A stretch of DNA of 64,000 bases from Clostridia bacterium (GTDB lineage: Bacteria; Bacillota; Clostridia; Lachnospirales; Lachnospiraceae), in contig CAJTDE010000007.1 of NCBI GenBank assembly GCA_910574835.1, positions 1 to 64,000 on the forward strand, read 5' to 3'. The notes beneath the pieces are model-generated. The model was not told the origin of the DNA, ran no database searches, and saw only the letters and a list, made by a program, of their open reading frames with translations. The position numbers were made by a program, and so were the translations under genes. This document shows, one piece after another, positions 8,437 through 17,598 of this stretch (the first letter of the stretch is position 1; each line of letters opens with the position of its first letter).

Positions 8437-9783
8437 ATGTCAACAAACACAATCCGAAAACAAAGCAGAAGCTTTCTTTTTGCACTGCTGATACTTGTTT
8501 TATTCTCGGCGCCGTTAGGACCCGTGCTTCACTCCCAGGCTGCCAGAGCAACAGGTACCGTAAAAAATCGTATCTTAAATGTCCGCTCCTCGGCTTCTAC
8601 CGGTTCTTCTATTGTATGTAAGCTGACCCAGGGTACGAAGGTGAATATTATCTCCGAGACTACCGGAGACGACGGCTTAAAGTGGTATAATGTTTATTTT
8701 GCCTACAATGGAGATGCAAAGGAAGGTTTTGTCCGGGCCGATCTGGTGACCGTATCCGGAAGTGTGCCCGGCACTTCCTCCGGCGGCAGCTCTTCTACAA
8801 CAACGCCAACCAACAGCTCTACCCGTTACGTAAAACCCAACGTGGCCATTATCCGTTCATCGGCCTCCACCAAATCTTCGATTTATTCCAGGTTGGAAAA
8901 GGGTTCCAGTGTTACCGTCCTCTCCTCAAAAACCGGGCCTGACGACGGAAGAACCTGGTACAAAATCTCCTTTTCTAAAAATGGTTCTGCCCTGGAAGGG
9001 TATATCCGCGGAGATCTCTTAGTAGAGACAAACCCCGGCGGCTCCGGCTCTAACTCCACAGATTTATCCGGTTCCCGATATGTAAATGTAGAAATGGCTT
9101 TGGTGCGCACCTACGCTTCTACCTATGGAGATATCCGTTCCAGACTTCCCAGAGGAACACAGGTAAATCTGGTATCCTCACAAACCGGTCCCGACGACGG
9201 CAAACTGTGGTATAAGGTATCCTATCAAGACAACGGTTATCAATTAAAGGGCTATATCCGATCGGATATCCTTTCCGACACCAACCCCGGCGCTTCTACA
9301 AGTTCCTCCGGAAGCACTTCCAACACATCGGCCGCTGTGCGCCCTGCTGTTGCCAATATCCGATCCGATGCTTCCACAAGCAGTAGTATTCGCTCCAAGC
9401 TTTCTGCCGGAACCAATGTCACAATTCTTTCGGAAAAGACAGGCAATGACGGGCAAAAATGGTATCAGATCTCTTATACATTAAATGGTTCTTCCATGAA
9501 CGGGTATATCCGAGGCGATTTATTGAATATAGGAAGCAGTTCCGCACCGACCAATCCCGGCACTTCCGGCGGCGGTTCTAATACTTCCTCAGGCACTGCT
9601 GTCGCTCAGGTTCGTACCTATGCTTCTCCTTATGCGGATATTCGCGCCACTTTACAAAACGGCTCAAAGGTAAACATATTAGGAGATGTTGTTGGCGAGG
9701 ACGGGAAAAAATGGACCAAGATTTCCTTTACACAAGATGGGAATCTGATAAAAGGGTATATTCCCTCTTCCTACTTAAAATAA
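8437..9783 (+). CDS. Secreted protein with five SH3b repeats
   Basis: The protein has 448 residues. A signal peptide follows the basic N-terminus (hydrophobic core FLFALLILVLFSAPLGPVL, cleavage likely near HSQAARA). Five bacterial SH3 (SH3b) repeats of about 70 residues follow, each with the pattern (N/I)VR(S/T).AS....I...L..G..V.I and G(D)DG..W..(I/V).(F/Y)...G....G(Y/F)(I/V)R.D(L/I). They are joined by Ser/Thr/Gly-rich linkers. SH3b domains usually bind peptidoglycan. No catalytic domain or sortase motif is seen, so it is probably a wall-associated binding protein. The start has the strong SD AGGGGGG. Confidence 0.88.
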   Translation: MSTNTIRKQSRSFLFALLILVLFSAPLGPVLHSQAARATGTVKNRILNVRSSASTGSSIVCKLTQGTKVNIISETTGDDGLKWYNVYFAYNGDAKEGFVRADLVTVSGSVPGTSSGGSSSTTTPTNSSTRYVKPNVAIIRSSASTKSSIYSRLEKGSSVTVLSSKTGPDDGRTWYKISFSKNGSALEGYIRGDLLVETNPGGSGSNSTDLSGSRYVNVEMALVRTYASTYGDIRSRLPRGTQVNLVSSQTGPDDGKLWYKVSYQDNGYQLKGYIRSDILSDTNPGASTSSSGSTSNTSAAVRPAVANIRSDASTSSSIRSKLSAGTNVTILSEKTGNDGQKWYQISYTLNGSSMNGYIRGDLLNIGSSSAPTNPGTSGGGSNTSSGTAVAQVRTYASPYADIRATLQNGSKVNILGDVVGEDGKKWTKISFTQDGNLIKGYIPSSYLK

Positions 9784-9811
9784 GCGGTTCCTCTTCATAT
9801 CACTCACAAAC

Positions 9812-9845
9812 AGGCGCATTGTCACTTGAAACTGACAATGCGCCT
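9812..9845. terminator. Perfect 13-bp hairpin after the SH3b gene
   Basis: AGGCGCATTGTCA at 9812-9824 is perfectly matched by TGACAATGCGCCT at 9833-9845, loop CTTGAAAC. There is no clear T-tract. It forms a pair with the next hairpin. Confidence 0.55.
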
Positions 9846-9854
9846 TATATACGG

Positions 9855-9898
9855 AAAGTCCGCCGGAGCAGGCATCAGATTCCACTCCGGCGGACTTT
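9855..9898 (+). terminator. Intrinsic terminator between convergent genes
   Basis: AAAGTCCGCCGGAG (9855-9868) pairs perfectly with CTCCGGCGGACTTT (9885-9898), followed on the plus strand by TTATTTTAT. It ends the SH3b gene transcript and may also act on the opposite strand for the gene ending at 9928. Confidence 0.8.
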
Positions 9899-9927
9899 TA
9901 TTTTATATTACTGCATTTATTCGTCTT

Positions 9928-10512
9928 TTATGCCGCACAGAACATCGGCTCAATCCGGCAGCCTGCAAGGTTTAATATCGCCTGTACTACCTGATGGCAG
10001 ATGCGCACAATATAGCGGCAATCCTCCTGAACATTGCGCTTCCGGCTTAAATACTCTCTGTGGGCGTTCCGGATAAAGGTCACAATGGACTCCGGTGTAG
10101 TAAAGCGCCAGGATTCAATCCGCTCCCGGAAGGCTTCACCGCTTTTCACATATTCCCGAAGCTGGAACTTCAGCTCCTTCTCATAATAACAGTGATCCTT
10201 CAGATTCCCATCATAGGTACTGTTGTGAGGAAAGGTAAAATAATCTGCCAGATAGTGGATTACCTCTCCCAAATGCCGCATATAGGCTCTGAGATTGGAC
10301 TGCTCCCGGCCGTTCCTTTCAGACAAACGCCGAATTTCACCCGTCACCTGTTCGAAGGTTGCACCAAACTCATGACGCTTGGTTAGGAATGAGGGTTTAC
10401 AGTCAGGAAGAATACTTCCCAGATAAAACGCCTTCCGATGAGCATCAAGCTCCGGCACTCGCATATCCTCTACAATGTATTTTGCCAAAGAAATATGTGA
10501 CTTTTTTCTCAA
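9928..10512 (-). CDS. Zinc-dependent phospholipase C-like protein
   Basis: The protein has 194 residues. Its pattern of histidines and aspartates fits the zinc-dependent phospholipase C / S1-P1 nuclease-like fold: SHISLAKYIVE near the start, FYLGSILPDCKPSF, and HLGEVIHYLADYFTFPHN (about residues 80-97), which carries the metal ligands. No signal peptide is visible, unlike secreted clostridial alpha-toxins, so it is likely a cytosolic relative of unknown substrate. The start is TTG at 10512 with the strong SD AAGGAGG 9 bases upstream. It shares no obvious operon with its neighbours. Confidence 0.75.
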   Translation of the reverse strand: MRKKSHISLAKYIVEDMRVPELDAHRKAFYLGSILPDCKPSFLTKRHEFGATFEQVTGEIRRLSERNGREQSNLRAYMRHLGEVIHYLADYFTFPHNSTYDGNLKDHCYYEKELKFQLREYVKSGEAFRERIESWRFTTPESIVTFIRNAHREYLSRKRNVQEDCRYIVRICHQVVQAILNLAGCRIEPMFCAA

Positions 10513-10657
10513 CCTAATATCCTCCTTACAGGGTACGCCTCCGGCATCCCCTATCTATTCTCTTCCGGCTAACACCACCTTTTCTATCATACTCTTTCTT
10601 AAGGCCATTTGTCCATAGCTAATTCTGCCAGTTTTTTCACGGCTTTCTTTGTGATTT

Positions 10658-11233
10658 TTATTCAAATTCAGTAAGAAGCATATCCTGGTTTCCATATTGC
10701 TTAAAACGCTGTTCTTGGGGGCGGCTCATCTCCATTTTCTCCATGATCTCCCGACTGATTTCTTCCGCACTGCGTCCGTCGGTGGAAACTAAATAATCTG
10801 CCGCCGCTTCATATCGTTCCTTCCGTTCTTTCATAAGAGTCTCAATAAAGGACACATTCTTATTCTTCTCCAGAAGCGGGCGGTTATGACTGTTCTTAAC
10901 ACGCTCATAGACGGTCTCAGGCGAAGCTGTCAAAAAAATCACCCGGCCGCTCTTATGCATAATCTCTACATTACAAGTCCGTAAGGGCGTTCCCCCTCCG
11001 CAGGATACTACAAGATTTTGTTTTCCCTTCAATTCCATAAGAAGGCTCGTTTCCAAACCTCTGAAATACTCCTCTCCCTTTTCCTCAAATATCTTAGGAA
11101 TCGACATTTGTTCCTGCTCTTCAATCATTTGATCCATCTCTACGATCTCGCGTTCGTATATTCTTTTCAGACATTTTGCAATGGTTGATTTTCCCGCCCC
11201 CATAAATCCAATCAAAAAAATGGTATCCTTCAC
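10658..11233 (-). CDS. aroK: Shikimate kinase
   Basis: The protein has 191 residues. The P-loop GFMGAGKST (residues 9-17), the segment VEMDQMIEEQEQMSIPKIF, EKGEEYFRGLE and VVSCGGGTPL are the standard shikimate kinase motifs. It phosphorylates shikimate in the chorismate pathway. It is slightly longer than usual (about 170) because of a C-terminal tail after the lid region. The start is GTG at 11233 with SD AGGAGG 8 bases upstream. No other aromatic-pathway gene is adjacent. Confidence 0.93.
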   Translation of the reverse strand: MKDTIFLIGFMGAGKSTIAKCLKRIYEREIVEMDQMIEEQEQMSIPKIFEEKGEEYFRGLETSLLMELKGKQNLVVSCGGGTPLRTCNVEIMHKSGRVIFLTASPETVYERVKNSHNRPLLEKNKNVSFIETLMKERKERYEAAADYLVSTDGRSAEEISREIMEKMEMSRPQEQRFKQYGNQDMLLTEFE

Positions 11234-11357
11234 TTACTGTTCCTCCTGCCTGACTAAGAAGCTTTTGTCTCTCATCAATGTATCAAGCCAAGTATACCAT
11301 ACCCGGCCGCCGGGCTTCCAGAACTTTTTAATTCACTGTTATTTATACATTGCCGCA

Positions 11358-12440
11358 TTAATAGTCTATAAGCGTCTGAGCGGCCGCCTGCAAAAGCCGT
11401 ATCAGCGTATCCGCCAACATTTTTTTCGTTTTTACATTCTCTCCTCCCAGCTTCTGTAAAATAGCAAGGATATTCCGCGGCTCTGCCAAATCCCCTATAT
11501 GTTTCGCATCAGAAGAAGACAAAATCTCATACAGGGCATCTATAAAATGCTCTCTTTCCTTAACAGACAGACCGGCCAGCCAGTTCTTGATGGTTTCGTC
11601 CACCATACGGCTGCCCTCTGTCACCTGGCTAAGCTCTGTAAAGCCGCCGCCGGACACCTCCCAGGAATAAGGCTCATGCTGAAGCAGTCCTTCCTGTGTA
11701 CTTCGTACCACGATATAGGGTTCTTCATGTTCCAGCAACATTCCCACCACGGATCCCTGCGGCACAAAAGTATGTATCCGGCCCAACATCTCTTGATATC
11801 CCGGGTCTTCCAGTACCTTATTCCGGAATCCCGGCCCGTCATAATTGTAAACTCCCCGTATACGTTTTCTTACATCGTCCCGACTTCGGATGGCTGCATA
11901 TACGGCCAGATTGCCGCCTTTGGAATGACCGGCCGTGTAAAGCGCTCCCGGGCAGAGCCCTGCTATTTCTTCCAGGTAATCCTGAGCTGCCTGCTGCCCC
12001 GGAATAACGTCCAGAAAGCTTAAGTTCAAATCTTCCTTCCATCCGGTCAGCGTCCCGTCCGTCCCACGGAATGCCGTCAAGGCTCCCCCATCCCCCAGCT
12101 GCAAAGTGACAGCCGCAAACTGAAGCTCTTTTTTCTCATCCGTCATCTCTGCCGCCCTTATCAAACGCAAAGGGCCGAAGCGTCTGCTTTTCCCAAGGGA
12201 CATTAAAAGCTCCTCGTCCCTGGAATCCCGAAAACGGCTCCTTCTCGCTTCTTCGGGAAGCTCCTGGAACATTTGGGAAAGCTCAGAAAGACTTGGAGCC
12301 TCCTTTATATCCTGAGATATAAAATGGTCAAACTGCAGATAAGATAAGGTGCTTAGAATCAAAGCATCGACAGGTGAAAGAGGAGCCTCGGCAAAAGACA
12401 AGGCTCCTTTCTGTGACAGATAGTCAAGCATATTCGGCAT
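11358..12440 (-). CDS. Mbeg1-like alpha/beta hydrolase (DUF2974)
   Basis: The protein has 360 residues. The core AFRGTDGTLTGWKEDLNL, the nucleophile elbow YTAGHSKGGNLAVYAA (serine near residue 171) and VYNYDGPGF match the Mbeg1-like/DUF2974 family, which has a lipase-like alpha/beta hydrolase fold. There is no signal peptide, so it acts in the cytosol. The substrate is unknown. The start is ATG with AAAGGAAG upstream. It lies 44 bases downstream of the aldo/keto reductase gene and may be cotranscribed with it. Confidence 0.8.
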   Translation of the reverse strand: MPNMLDYLSQKGALSFAEAPLSPVDALILSTLSYLQFDHFISQDIKEAPSLSELSQMFQELPEEARRSRFRDSRDEELLMSLGKSRRFGPLRLIRAAEMTDEKKELQFAAVTLQLGDGGALTAFRGTDGTLTGWKEDLNLSFLDVIPGQQAAQDYLEEIAGLCPGALYTAGHSKGGNLAVYAAIRSRDDVRKRIRGVYNYDGPGFRNKVLEDPGYQEMLGRIHTFVPQGSVVGMLLEHEEPYIVVRSTQEGLLQHEPYSWEVSGGGFTELSQVTEGSRMVDETIKNWLAGLSVKEREHFIDALYEILSSSDAKHIGDLAEPRNILAILQKLGGENVKTKKMLADTLIRLLQAAAQTLIDY

Positions 12441-12484
12441 ATTTTTTCTTCCTTTTGGTCCTTATTGATATATTATGCAGACCT

Positions 12485-13633
12485 TTACGCTCCGAACACC
12501 TCCGCTGCCTGTTTCATATTCTCCACAATGGGAACTCCAAAGGGACAGCGTTTTTCACATGCCCCGCAGGCGACACACTCCGCCGCCTTATGAGTCAGCG
12601 TCCCATAATGCTCCCGAACCGTTTCGGGCACACTGCCCTGGGCCTTTGCCAGATTCAGGAACTTTGTCACAAAAGCTACGTCTATCCCCTTCGGACAGGG
12701 CGCGCAGTGGCCGCAGTACATGCAATGGCCCTTCCAGCTTATTTTGGGCATAGAGGCGAAGGCTGCCGCATAATCCTTCTCTTCCTCTCCTGCCGTCTCA
12801 TAAGCAATGCTGGTTTCCAATTCCTCCATTGAGCGCGCTCCCGCCATAACACAGGCCACAGCCGGCCGGGTCAAAGCATAATGGATACATTGATATGGGG
12901 TCAATGCCTTCCCTGCCGGGGAAAGCTCGGCGCTTAAAAGGTCGCCTCCCCCGAAAGCTTTCATCACCGTGATCCCCACACCCTTTGCCTGGCAAACCTC
13001 ATAAAGCTCCTGCCTCTGCGGGTCCATATTTACCAAAGGCTTCTCGTAATTCTTTTCATCCCACAGAGATTCCACATCCTCATTGGCCGGAAGCAAATCA
13101 TAGCAGGGATTGACACTGAACATTAATACGTCCACCAACCCGCTGTTAACCGCTGCAAGAGCCGCCTCCGGATTGTGACTAGACATGCCGATACAGCCAA
13201 TCCTTCCCTGCTCCTTCAATTCCAGAGCATATCTTATCACATCTTTGTTTTTTACCGCCTCCCAGTCCTCCAAAGAATCCACATAATGGATCATGCCGAT
13301 TTCCAAATGATCGGTTTCCAGGCGGCGGAGCTGATCCTCAAAGCTCTCCTTCACCTCCGAAAGCTTCCGTGTCCGCTTATACTGTCCGTCCTTCCAAATG
13401 GTACATAAATGGGCCTGGAGCACAAACTTCTCTCTTCGTCCCCGCAGCGCCCGCCCAAGATTTGAACGAAAGTCCGGATTGGGCGTATACAAGTCGATAC
13501 AGTTTACGCCCGCCTCCTCCATGCGGTCTATGTACGCTTTCACAGTCTCATAAGGCTGCTCTAAAAAGCCTTCACAGCCCATCCCAATCTCTCCCACGCG
13601 AAGTCCTGTATTTCCCAATATCCTGTAATTCAT
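12485..13633 (-). CDS. Aldo/keto reductase with C-terminal 4Fe-4S domain
   Basis: The protein has 382 residues. An AKR barrel (NYRILGNTGLRVGEIGMGCEGF, DLYTPNP, GMIHYVDSLEDW, IGMSSHNPEAA) is followed by two cluster-binding motifs: CMYCGHCAPCP near residue 285 and CVACGACEKRCP near residue 350. Members of this fused family are common in anaerobes and probably couple NAD(P)H and ferredoxin-type electron transfer; the physiological substrate is unknown. The start is ATG with SD GGAGG. Confidence 0.9.
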   Translation of the reverse strand: MNYRILGNTGLRVGEIGMGCEGFLEQPYETVKAYIDRMEEAGVNCIDLYTPNPDFRSNLGRALRGRREKFVLQAHLCTIWKDGQYKRTRKLSEVKESFEDQLRRLETDHLEIGMIHYVDSLEDWEAVKNKDVIRYALELKEQGRIGCIGMSSHNPEAALAAVNSGLVDVLMFSVNPCYDLLPANEDVESLWDEKNYEKPLVNMDPQRQELYEVCQAKGVGITVMKAFGGGDLLSAELSPAGKALTPYQCIHYALTRPAVACVMAGARSMEELETSIAYETAGEEEKDYAAAFASMPKISWKGHCMYCGHCAPCPKGIDVAFVTKFLNLAKAQGSVPETVREHYGTLTHKAAECVACGACEKRCPFGVPIVENMKQAAEVFGA

Positions 13634-13937
13634 AAAGACGCCTCCATTCCGGTTTTGCAGCTGCTATTCTGCATGTCCACTTAGAATCCGTTTCCGGCCG
13701 CAAACGCATGTGTCTGCAGCTTATCTCATTTTACTCCTTAAACCCAACTTTAAGTCAATCAAAACTTCGTTCCCATTTTTCACGCTTCCATCCAATAGAC
13801 CACAGCCCGTCCAAGCAGCTGCCCGGTGTAAAAGCGATATACGCAGCGTCCTTCAAAATACTTGTATTTTTCCACTATTTGGAGTAAAATTTTTTATTAG
13901 AAAGCAAATAGGAAAATACCTTGGGGGAGGAATAAAA
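13634..13937. other. Divergent intergenic region
   Basis: This is the shared upstream region of the aldo/keto reductase (minus) and the 138-residue protein (plus). Apart from the promoter at 13862-13890 and the SD GGGGGAGG I see no structured element. Confidence 0.5.
13862..13890 (+). promoter_or_regulatory. Promoter of the 138-residue orphan gene
   Basis: TTGTAT (13862-13867), a 17-base spacer and TAAAAT (13885-13890) form a plausible sigma-A promoter about 45 bases before the start codon. Confidence 0.5.
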
Positions 13938-14354
13938 ATGAACTGGAAAGATCGCTGTTTTCTATCCTTAGACGAAGAAAAACTATTCGAAGACTCCGGC
14001 CATCGGACTCGCTTTTTTGAACTGCTAGACTGCTATGGCGACTACCCTTTCTTCACCAAAGGCTTATGCAAATGTATGTACCTGTCCGCCTGGGACGAGG
14101 AGCACTTTGCCATTATGCTGGAAACTCTTACTGCCATGAGCCTCGGCCGCGAAACCGATACCCAGGACATGCGAATCCAGGGAGACACCCTCGCCGAAGT
14201 CCAGCCCAACGCAGAATACTACGTCTACCAGCTCTCCAACGCCTTCTTGGACAACCATGCCTTCATCCTTCCCGAAAACGCTAAGATAGAGCCTGAACAG
14301 CGTCGCATTATAGAGCAAGCCCTGAAAGCCTCCAAACTAATTGACAGTATTTGA
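13938..14354 (+). CDS. Uncharacterised 138-residue protein
   Basis: I do not recognise a family. From the ATG at 13938 (SD GGGGGAGG, 8 bases upstream) it encodes a soluble acidic protein with FFELLDCYGDYPFFTKGLCKC, AWDEEHFAIMLETLTAMSLG and YYVYQLSNAFLD. It has its own promoter and an attenuator-like hairpin after the stop, so it is a single-gene transcript. The open frame upstream of 13938 overlaps the promoter and is unlikely to be translated. Function cannot be inferred from context. Confidence 0.75.
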   Translation: MNWKDRCFLSLDEEKLFEDSGHRTRFFELLDCYGDYPFFTKGLCKCMYLSAWDEEHFAIMLETLTAMSLGRETDTQDMRIQGDTLAEVQPNAEYYVYQLSNAFLDNHAFILPENAKIEPEQRRIIEQALKASKLIDSI

Positions 14355-14362
14355 AGGCGCAA

Positions 14363-14391
14363 AGGGCCTGTCTTATTTGGCGGCAGGCCCT
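14363..14391 (+). terminator. Terminator hairpin after the orphan gene
   Basis: AGGGCCTG (14363-14370) pairs with CAGGCCCT (14384-14391), followed by GTTT. It lies between convergent genes. Confidence 0.6.
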
Positions 14392-14403
14392 GTTTCACAC
14401 ATT

Positions 14404-16536
14404 TTAAAGCTCCCTCATCGTAAACACCGCCACAGATCTCGGCATCATAATAAATCTCTCCTCAATACGCACTTCTTCCCCTTCCCGGTAAAAATAGCGT
14501 CCCTCTCCATCCCCAAACGTATTCACTGTCAAATGCCATCCCCCGGAGCAATAAACTTTAGGAAGACTAATCTCCACATTCTCCCAGAAGGTATTAATTG
14601 CAATATAAACAATATCATCTTGTCCCTGCTCTCTGTCATAACCGGCAAAGCTCATTCCAAAAGTTCTGGTCCCATAAGGAATCTCAATCTTATCCGCATC
14701 CACATCATGCGCATGAATCGGGTCCATCCCGCACACCGCCCCCGGCAGAGACTTGCGAATCACCGGATGCTGATGGCGATAATCAATCATAAACTTAAAA
14801 AACTCAAACAGCTCCCTGTTTTTTTCAAGCAGCTCCCAATTGAGCCAGGAGATTTCATTATCATGACAATAACTGTTATTGTTGCCATACTGCGTATTCC
14901 CAAACTCATCCCCGGCCAGAAACATCGGCGTCCCCCGGCTGCACATCAGAATTGCACAGGCATTGCGGATCATGCGGAATCGGAGCTTCAGCACCTCCGG
15001 ATCGTCCGTCTCCCCCTCCGCGCCGCAATTCCAGCTCCGATTGTTATCTGAGCCGTCCGTATTGTCCCATCCGTTGCTTTCATTGTGCTTGTGATTATAA
15101 GCATACAAATCATACAGGGAAAAACCGTCATGACAGGTAAAAAAATTCACACTGGAATTATAGCCTGCATATTCTTCCTTACCGCCCTCTTGATGATCTC
15201 CGTAAAGATCCCCGGAGCCTCCTATGCTCCATGCTGCTGAGGTAGCCGCATGATTTTCCCCTTTCAGGAAACTGCGGAGGGCATCCCGATATCTCCCGTT
15301 CCACTCCGCCCACCGCTTGCTGGCCGGAAACCGCCCCACCTGGTAGAGGCCGCCGGCATCCCACGCTTCCGCAATCAGCTTTACCTTACTCAAAATCGGA
15401 TCGTAAGCCAGGCTCCGAAGCAGAGGAGGATTGCTGATAGGGGAACCGTCCACATTTCTCCCCAGGATACTGGCCAGGTCAAATCGGAATCCATCCACCC
15501 GATAACTGACTGTCCAGTATCGGAGACACTCCAGAATCAACTGATGGACAATAGGATGGTTACAGTTAAGCGTATTCCCGCAGCCGCTGAAATTATAATA
15601 ATTCCCGTCCGGGGTCAGCATATAATACACCTTATTGTCAAATCCCTTAAAGCAGAAGGTAGGCCCGTGCTCATTCCCCTCCGCCGTATGATTAAAAACC
15701 ACATCCAGGATCACTTCAATTCCATTGATATGAAGCTCCCGAATAAGCTCTTTTAGCTCCGTCCCCTCCCGGTTGTACTCCTGTGCGGAGACATAGTTGG
15801 TATTGGGCGCAAAAAATCCAATTGAATTATATCCCCAGTAATCAAGAAGCCTCTGTCCGTCCCTCTCCCTGGAATTCATGGTTTCATCAAAGGCAAAAAT
15901 AGGCATCAGCTCCACCGCATTGATTCCCAGCTCTTTTAGATAAGGAATCTTTTCCTTTAAGCCGGCAAAGGTTCCCCGGTTCTTTACTCCCGAGGAAGGA
16001 TGCTGCGTAAATCCCCGCACATGAAGCTCATAGATAATCAGATCACTTAATTCCCGGGACGACTGAGACATATCCCCCCAGTCAAAAATATCCTTCACCA
16101 CCCGGGCACGATATCCCCTACTTCGGCGCTCTCCCCAGCGTCCCTGCCGCGTCACCACTCTGGCATACGGATCCAAAAGCACTGACTTTTTATTAAATAT
16201 CATTCCGCGCTCCGGCTCATAGGGTCCTCCTACCCGGTAAGCATACTCAAATTTCTCAATATCCAGACCAAACACAATCATGGAATATACGTCGCCAATC
16301 TTATATTCCTCCGGAAAAGGCAGAATTGCATAGGGTTCCTCCTCTCCTTCATGGTAAAGCAGCAGCTCGCAGGAGGTCCCAAAATGAGTATGCACCGTAA
16401 AGTTTACCCCATTTGGCAGAGCCATAGCTCCATTTACATCAAAAAGACCTGGTCTCACGGGAAAGCCTGCGATCCTTCCCATAGGCGTCATGGTAATGGT
16501 ATATTCCGGAACAAATTTCTGTGTGTAGTGCTTCAA
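14404..16536 (-). CDS. glgX: Glycogen debranching enzyme (GlgX/isoamylase-type, GH13)
   Basis: The protein has about 710 residues: an N-terminal CBM48-like domain (PVRPGLFDVNGAMALPNGV onward) and a GH13 barrel. From the TTG start, the nucleophile is in VDGFRFDLAS (D353), the acid in LIAEAWDAGG (E390) and the third carboxylate in FFTCHDGFS (D470). It cleaves alpha-1,6 branches of glycogen or maltodextrins. I prefer the TTG at 16536, which has GGGAG 7 bases upstream, over the GTG at 16620, which has no clear SD. The longer form would have 738 residues. No other glycogen genes are nearby. Confidence 0.9.
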   Translation of the reverse strand: MKHYTQKFVPEYTITMTPMGRIAGFPVRPGLFDVNGAMALPNGVNFTVHTHFGTSCELLLYHEGEEEPYAILPFPEEYKIGDVYSMIVFGLDIEKFEYAYRVGGPYEPERGMIFNKKSVLLDPYARVVTRQGRWGERRSRGYRARVVKDIFDWGDMSQSSRELSDLIIYELHVRGFTQHPSSGVKNRGTFAGLKEKIPYLKELGINAVELMPIFAFDETMNSRERDGQRLLDYWGYNSIGFFAPNTNYVSAQEYNREGTELKELIRELHINGIEVILDVVFNHTAEGNEHGPTFCFKGFDNKVYYMLTPDGNYYNFSGCGNTLNCNHPIVHQLILECLRYWTVSYRVDGFRFDLASILGRNVDGSPISNPPLLRSLAYDPILSKVKLIAEAWDAGGLYQVGRFPASKRWAEWNGRYRDALRSFLKGENHAATSAAWSIGGSGDLYGDHQEGGKEEYAGYNSSVNFFTCHDGFSLYDLYAYNHKHNESNGWDNTDGSDNNRSWNCGAEGETDDPEVLKLRFRMIRNACAILMCSRGTPMFLAGDEFGNTQYGNNNSYCHDNEISWLNWELLEKNRELFEFFKFMIDYRHQHPVIRKSLPGAVCGMDPIHAHDVDADKIEIPYGTRTFGMSFAGYDREQGQDDIVYIAINTFWENVEISLPKVYCSGGWHLTVNTFGDGEGRYFYREGEEVRIEERFIMMPRSVAVFTMREL

Positions 16537-16667
16537 AGACTCTCTCCCATCTCTCTTATTCTTGTGCGTAATACTCGGAGTGAATATGTCCCGGCAGAGC
16601 TCTTGCCTGAACGCGCTCACCTTGTATCAGCCTGTCCGCTTGTACCTCCCAATATTTAAAAACAATA

Positions 16668-16701
16668 CAGGGAGCAGCACCTTTCCAATGTTGTTCCCTG
16701 T
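16668..16701 (-). terminator. Terminator of sugar locus 1
   Basis: On the minus strand ACAGGGA and TCCCTGT pair around a loop of about 20 bases containing a further weak stem, followed by ATTGTTTTTA. It lies about 120 bases after the stop of the DeoR gene at 16822 and marks the end of the locus-1 operon. Confidence 0.65.
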
Positions 16702-16821
16702 AAAATACAATTTTAAACCTAATACAATTTTTATTATACCTGATTATCCTAACATGGTCAAAGAAAATCTTTTAAAAAAAAGAAATTTTTTGAAATTTTT
16801 ACCAGTATGCTCTCTGATTAT

Positions 16822-17580
16822 CTATTTCGCATTCCTCTGCCCGCACCGGTAAACCTGAATACCCATTTCCTCCATCTTCCGAAGCTCCGGTTCGTTCTCC
16901 AGATATACGTTTGTAACAATCTTATCCACTACCTTCAAATCACTTACATGATAAAAGCTTTCAAACCCGATCTTGGTATCATCTGCAACCACAATCACTT
17001 CCCTTGAGCATTCAATCATGCCCCGAAACAAATCTGCCGCCTCCATGTGTCTTGTGGTTACTCCGCTGACGCAGCTTAGCCCGCTGGCAGATAAAATCAG
17101 TTTATCCGCCTTATACTGCTTTAATTGCTCGATCGCCCCGCTGCCGTGAGTGAACAGGCCCTCTCCAAGCTCTCCTCCCAGAAGAAATACCTGATCCGCA
17201 TTGTAGCGGTTCATCTCCTGGGCCACGTAAATCGCATTGGTAATCACCTTCAAATTTTTACATTCCCGCAGCCTCTTAGCCACCAGCAGAGTTGTCGTCC
17301 CGGCATTCAGCAGCACACAGTCTCCCTCGCAGATTTCCTGCGCCGCCCGGTCCGCAATCGCCTGCATACTGCTTTGCCGGCGACGCTCTTTGCTGTCCAC
17401 GATGCAGGAGGCCGCTCCGCCAAATGTCCGAATCAGCTTTCCCTCATCCTCCAGCCGCTGCAGATCCTTGCGGATAATCACCACGGAGACGCCGAACCTC
17501 TCGCTTAACTCCTGTACCTTCACGGTGTGCTGCTGTTCCAACAGCTCCAAAATTATCTTTGCCCTGTCCTGAAACTTCAT
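16822..17580 (-). CDS. DeoR-family transcriptional regulator
   Basis: The protein has 252 residues. An N-terminal DeoR helix-turn-helix (VKVQELSERFGVSVVIIRKDLQRL, about 20-43) is followed by a sugar-phosphate-sensing domain with LNAGTTTLLVAKRL and VVADDTKIGFESFY. It is the last gene of locus 1, 18 bases after the NagB-like gene. Regulators of this family normally bind a phosphorylated intermediate of the pathway they control. A second DeoR lies in the same operon. Candidate operators are the CGTTTT repeats at 27338-27359 and 27566-27587 (inference). Confidence 0.9.
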   Translation of the reverse strand: MKFQDRAKIILELLEQQHTVKVQELSERFGVSVVIIRKDLQRLEDEGKLIRTFGGAASCIVDSKERRRQSSMQAIADRAAQEICEGDCVLLNAGTTTLLVAKRLRECKNLKVITNAIYVAQEMNRYNADQVFLLGGELGEGLFTHGSGAIEQLKQYKADKLILSASGLSCVSGVTTRHMEAADLFRGMIECSREVIVVADDTKIGFESFYHVSDLKVVDKIVTNVYLENEPELRKMEEMGIQVYRCGQRNAK

Positions 17581-17598
17581 AGAACTTCATCCCATTCT

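Noticed and set aside
9928-10512. Secreted alpha-toxin-type phospholipase C
   Set aside because: The protein is short, has no signal peptide and lacks the C-terminal membrane-binding domain of the toxins; only the zinc fold is shared.
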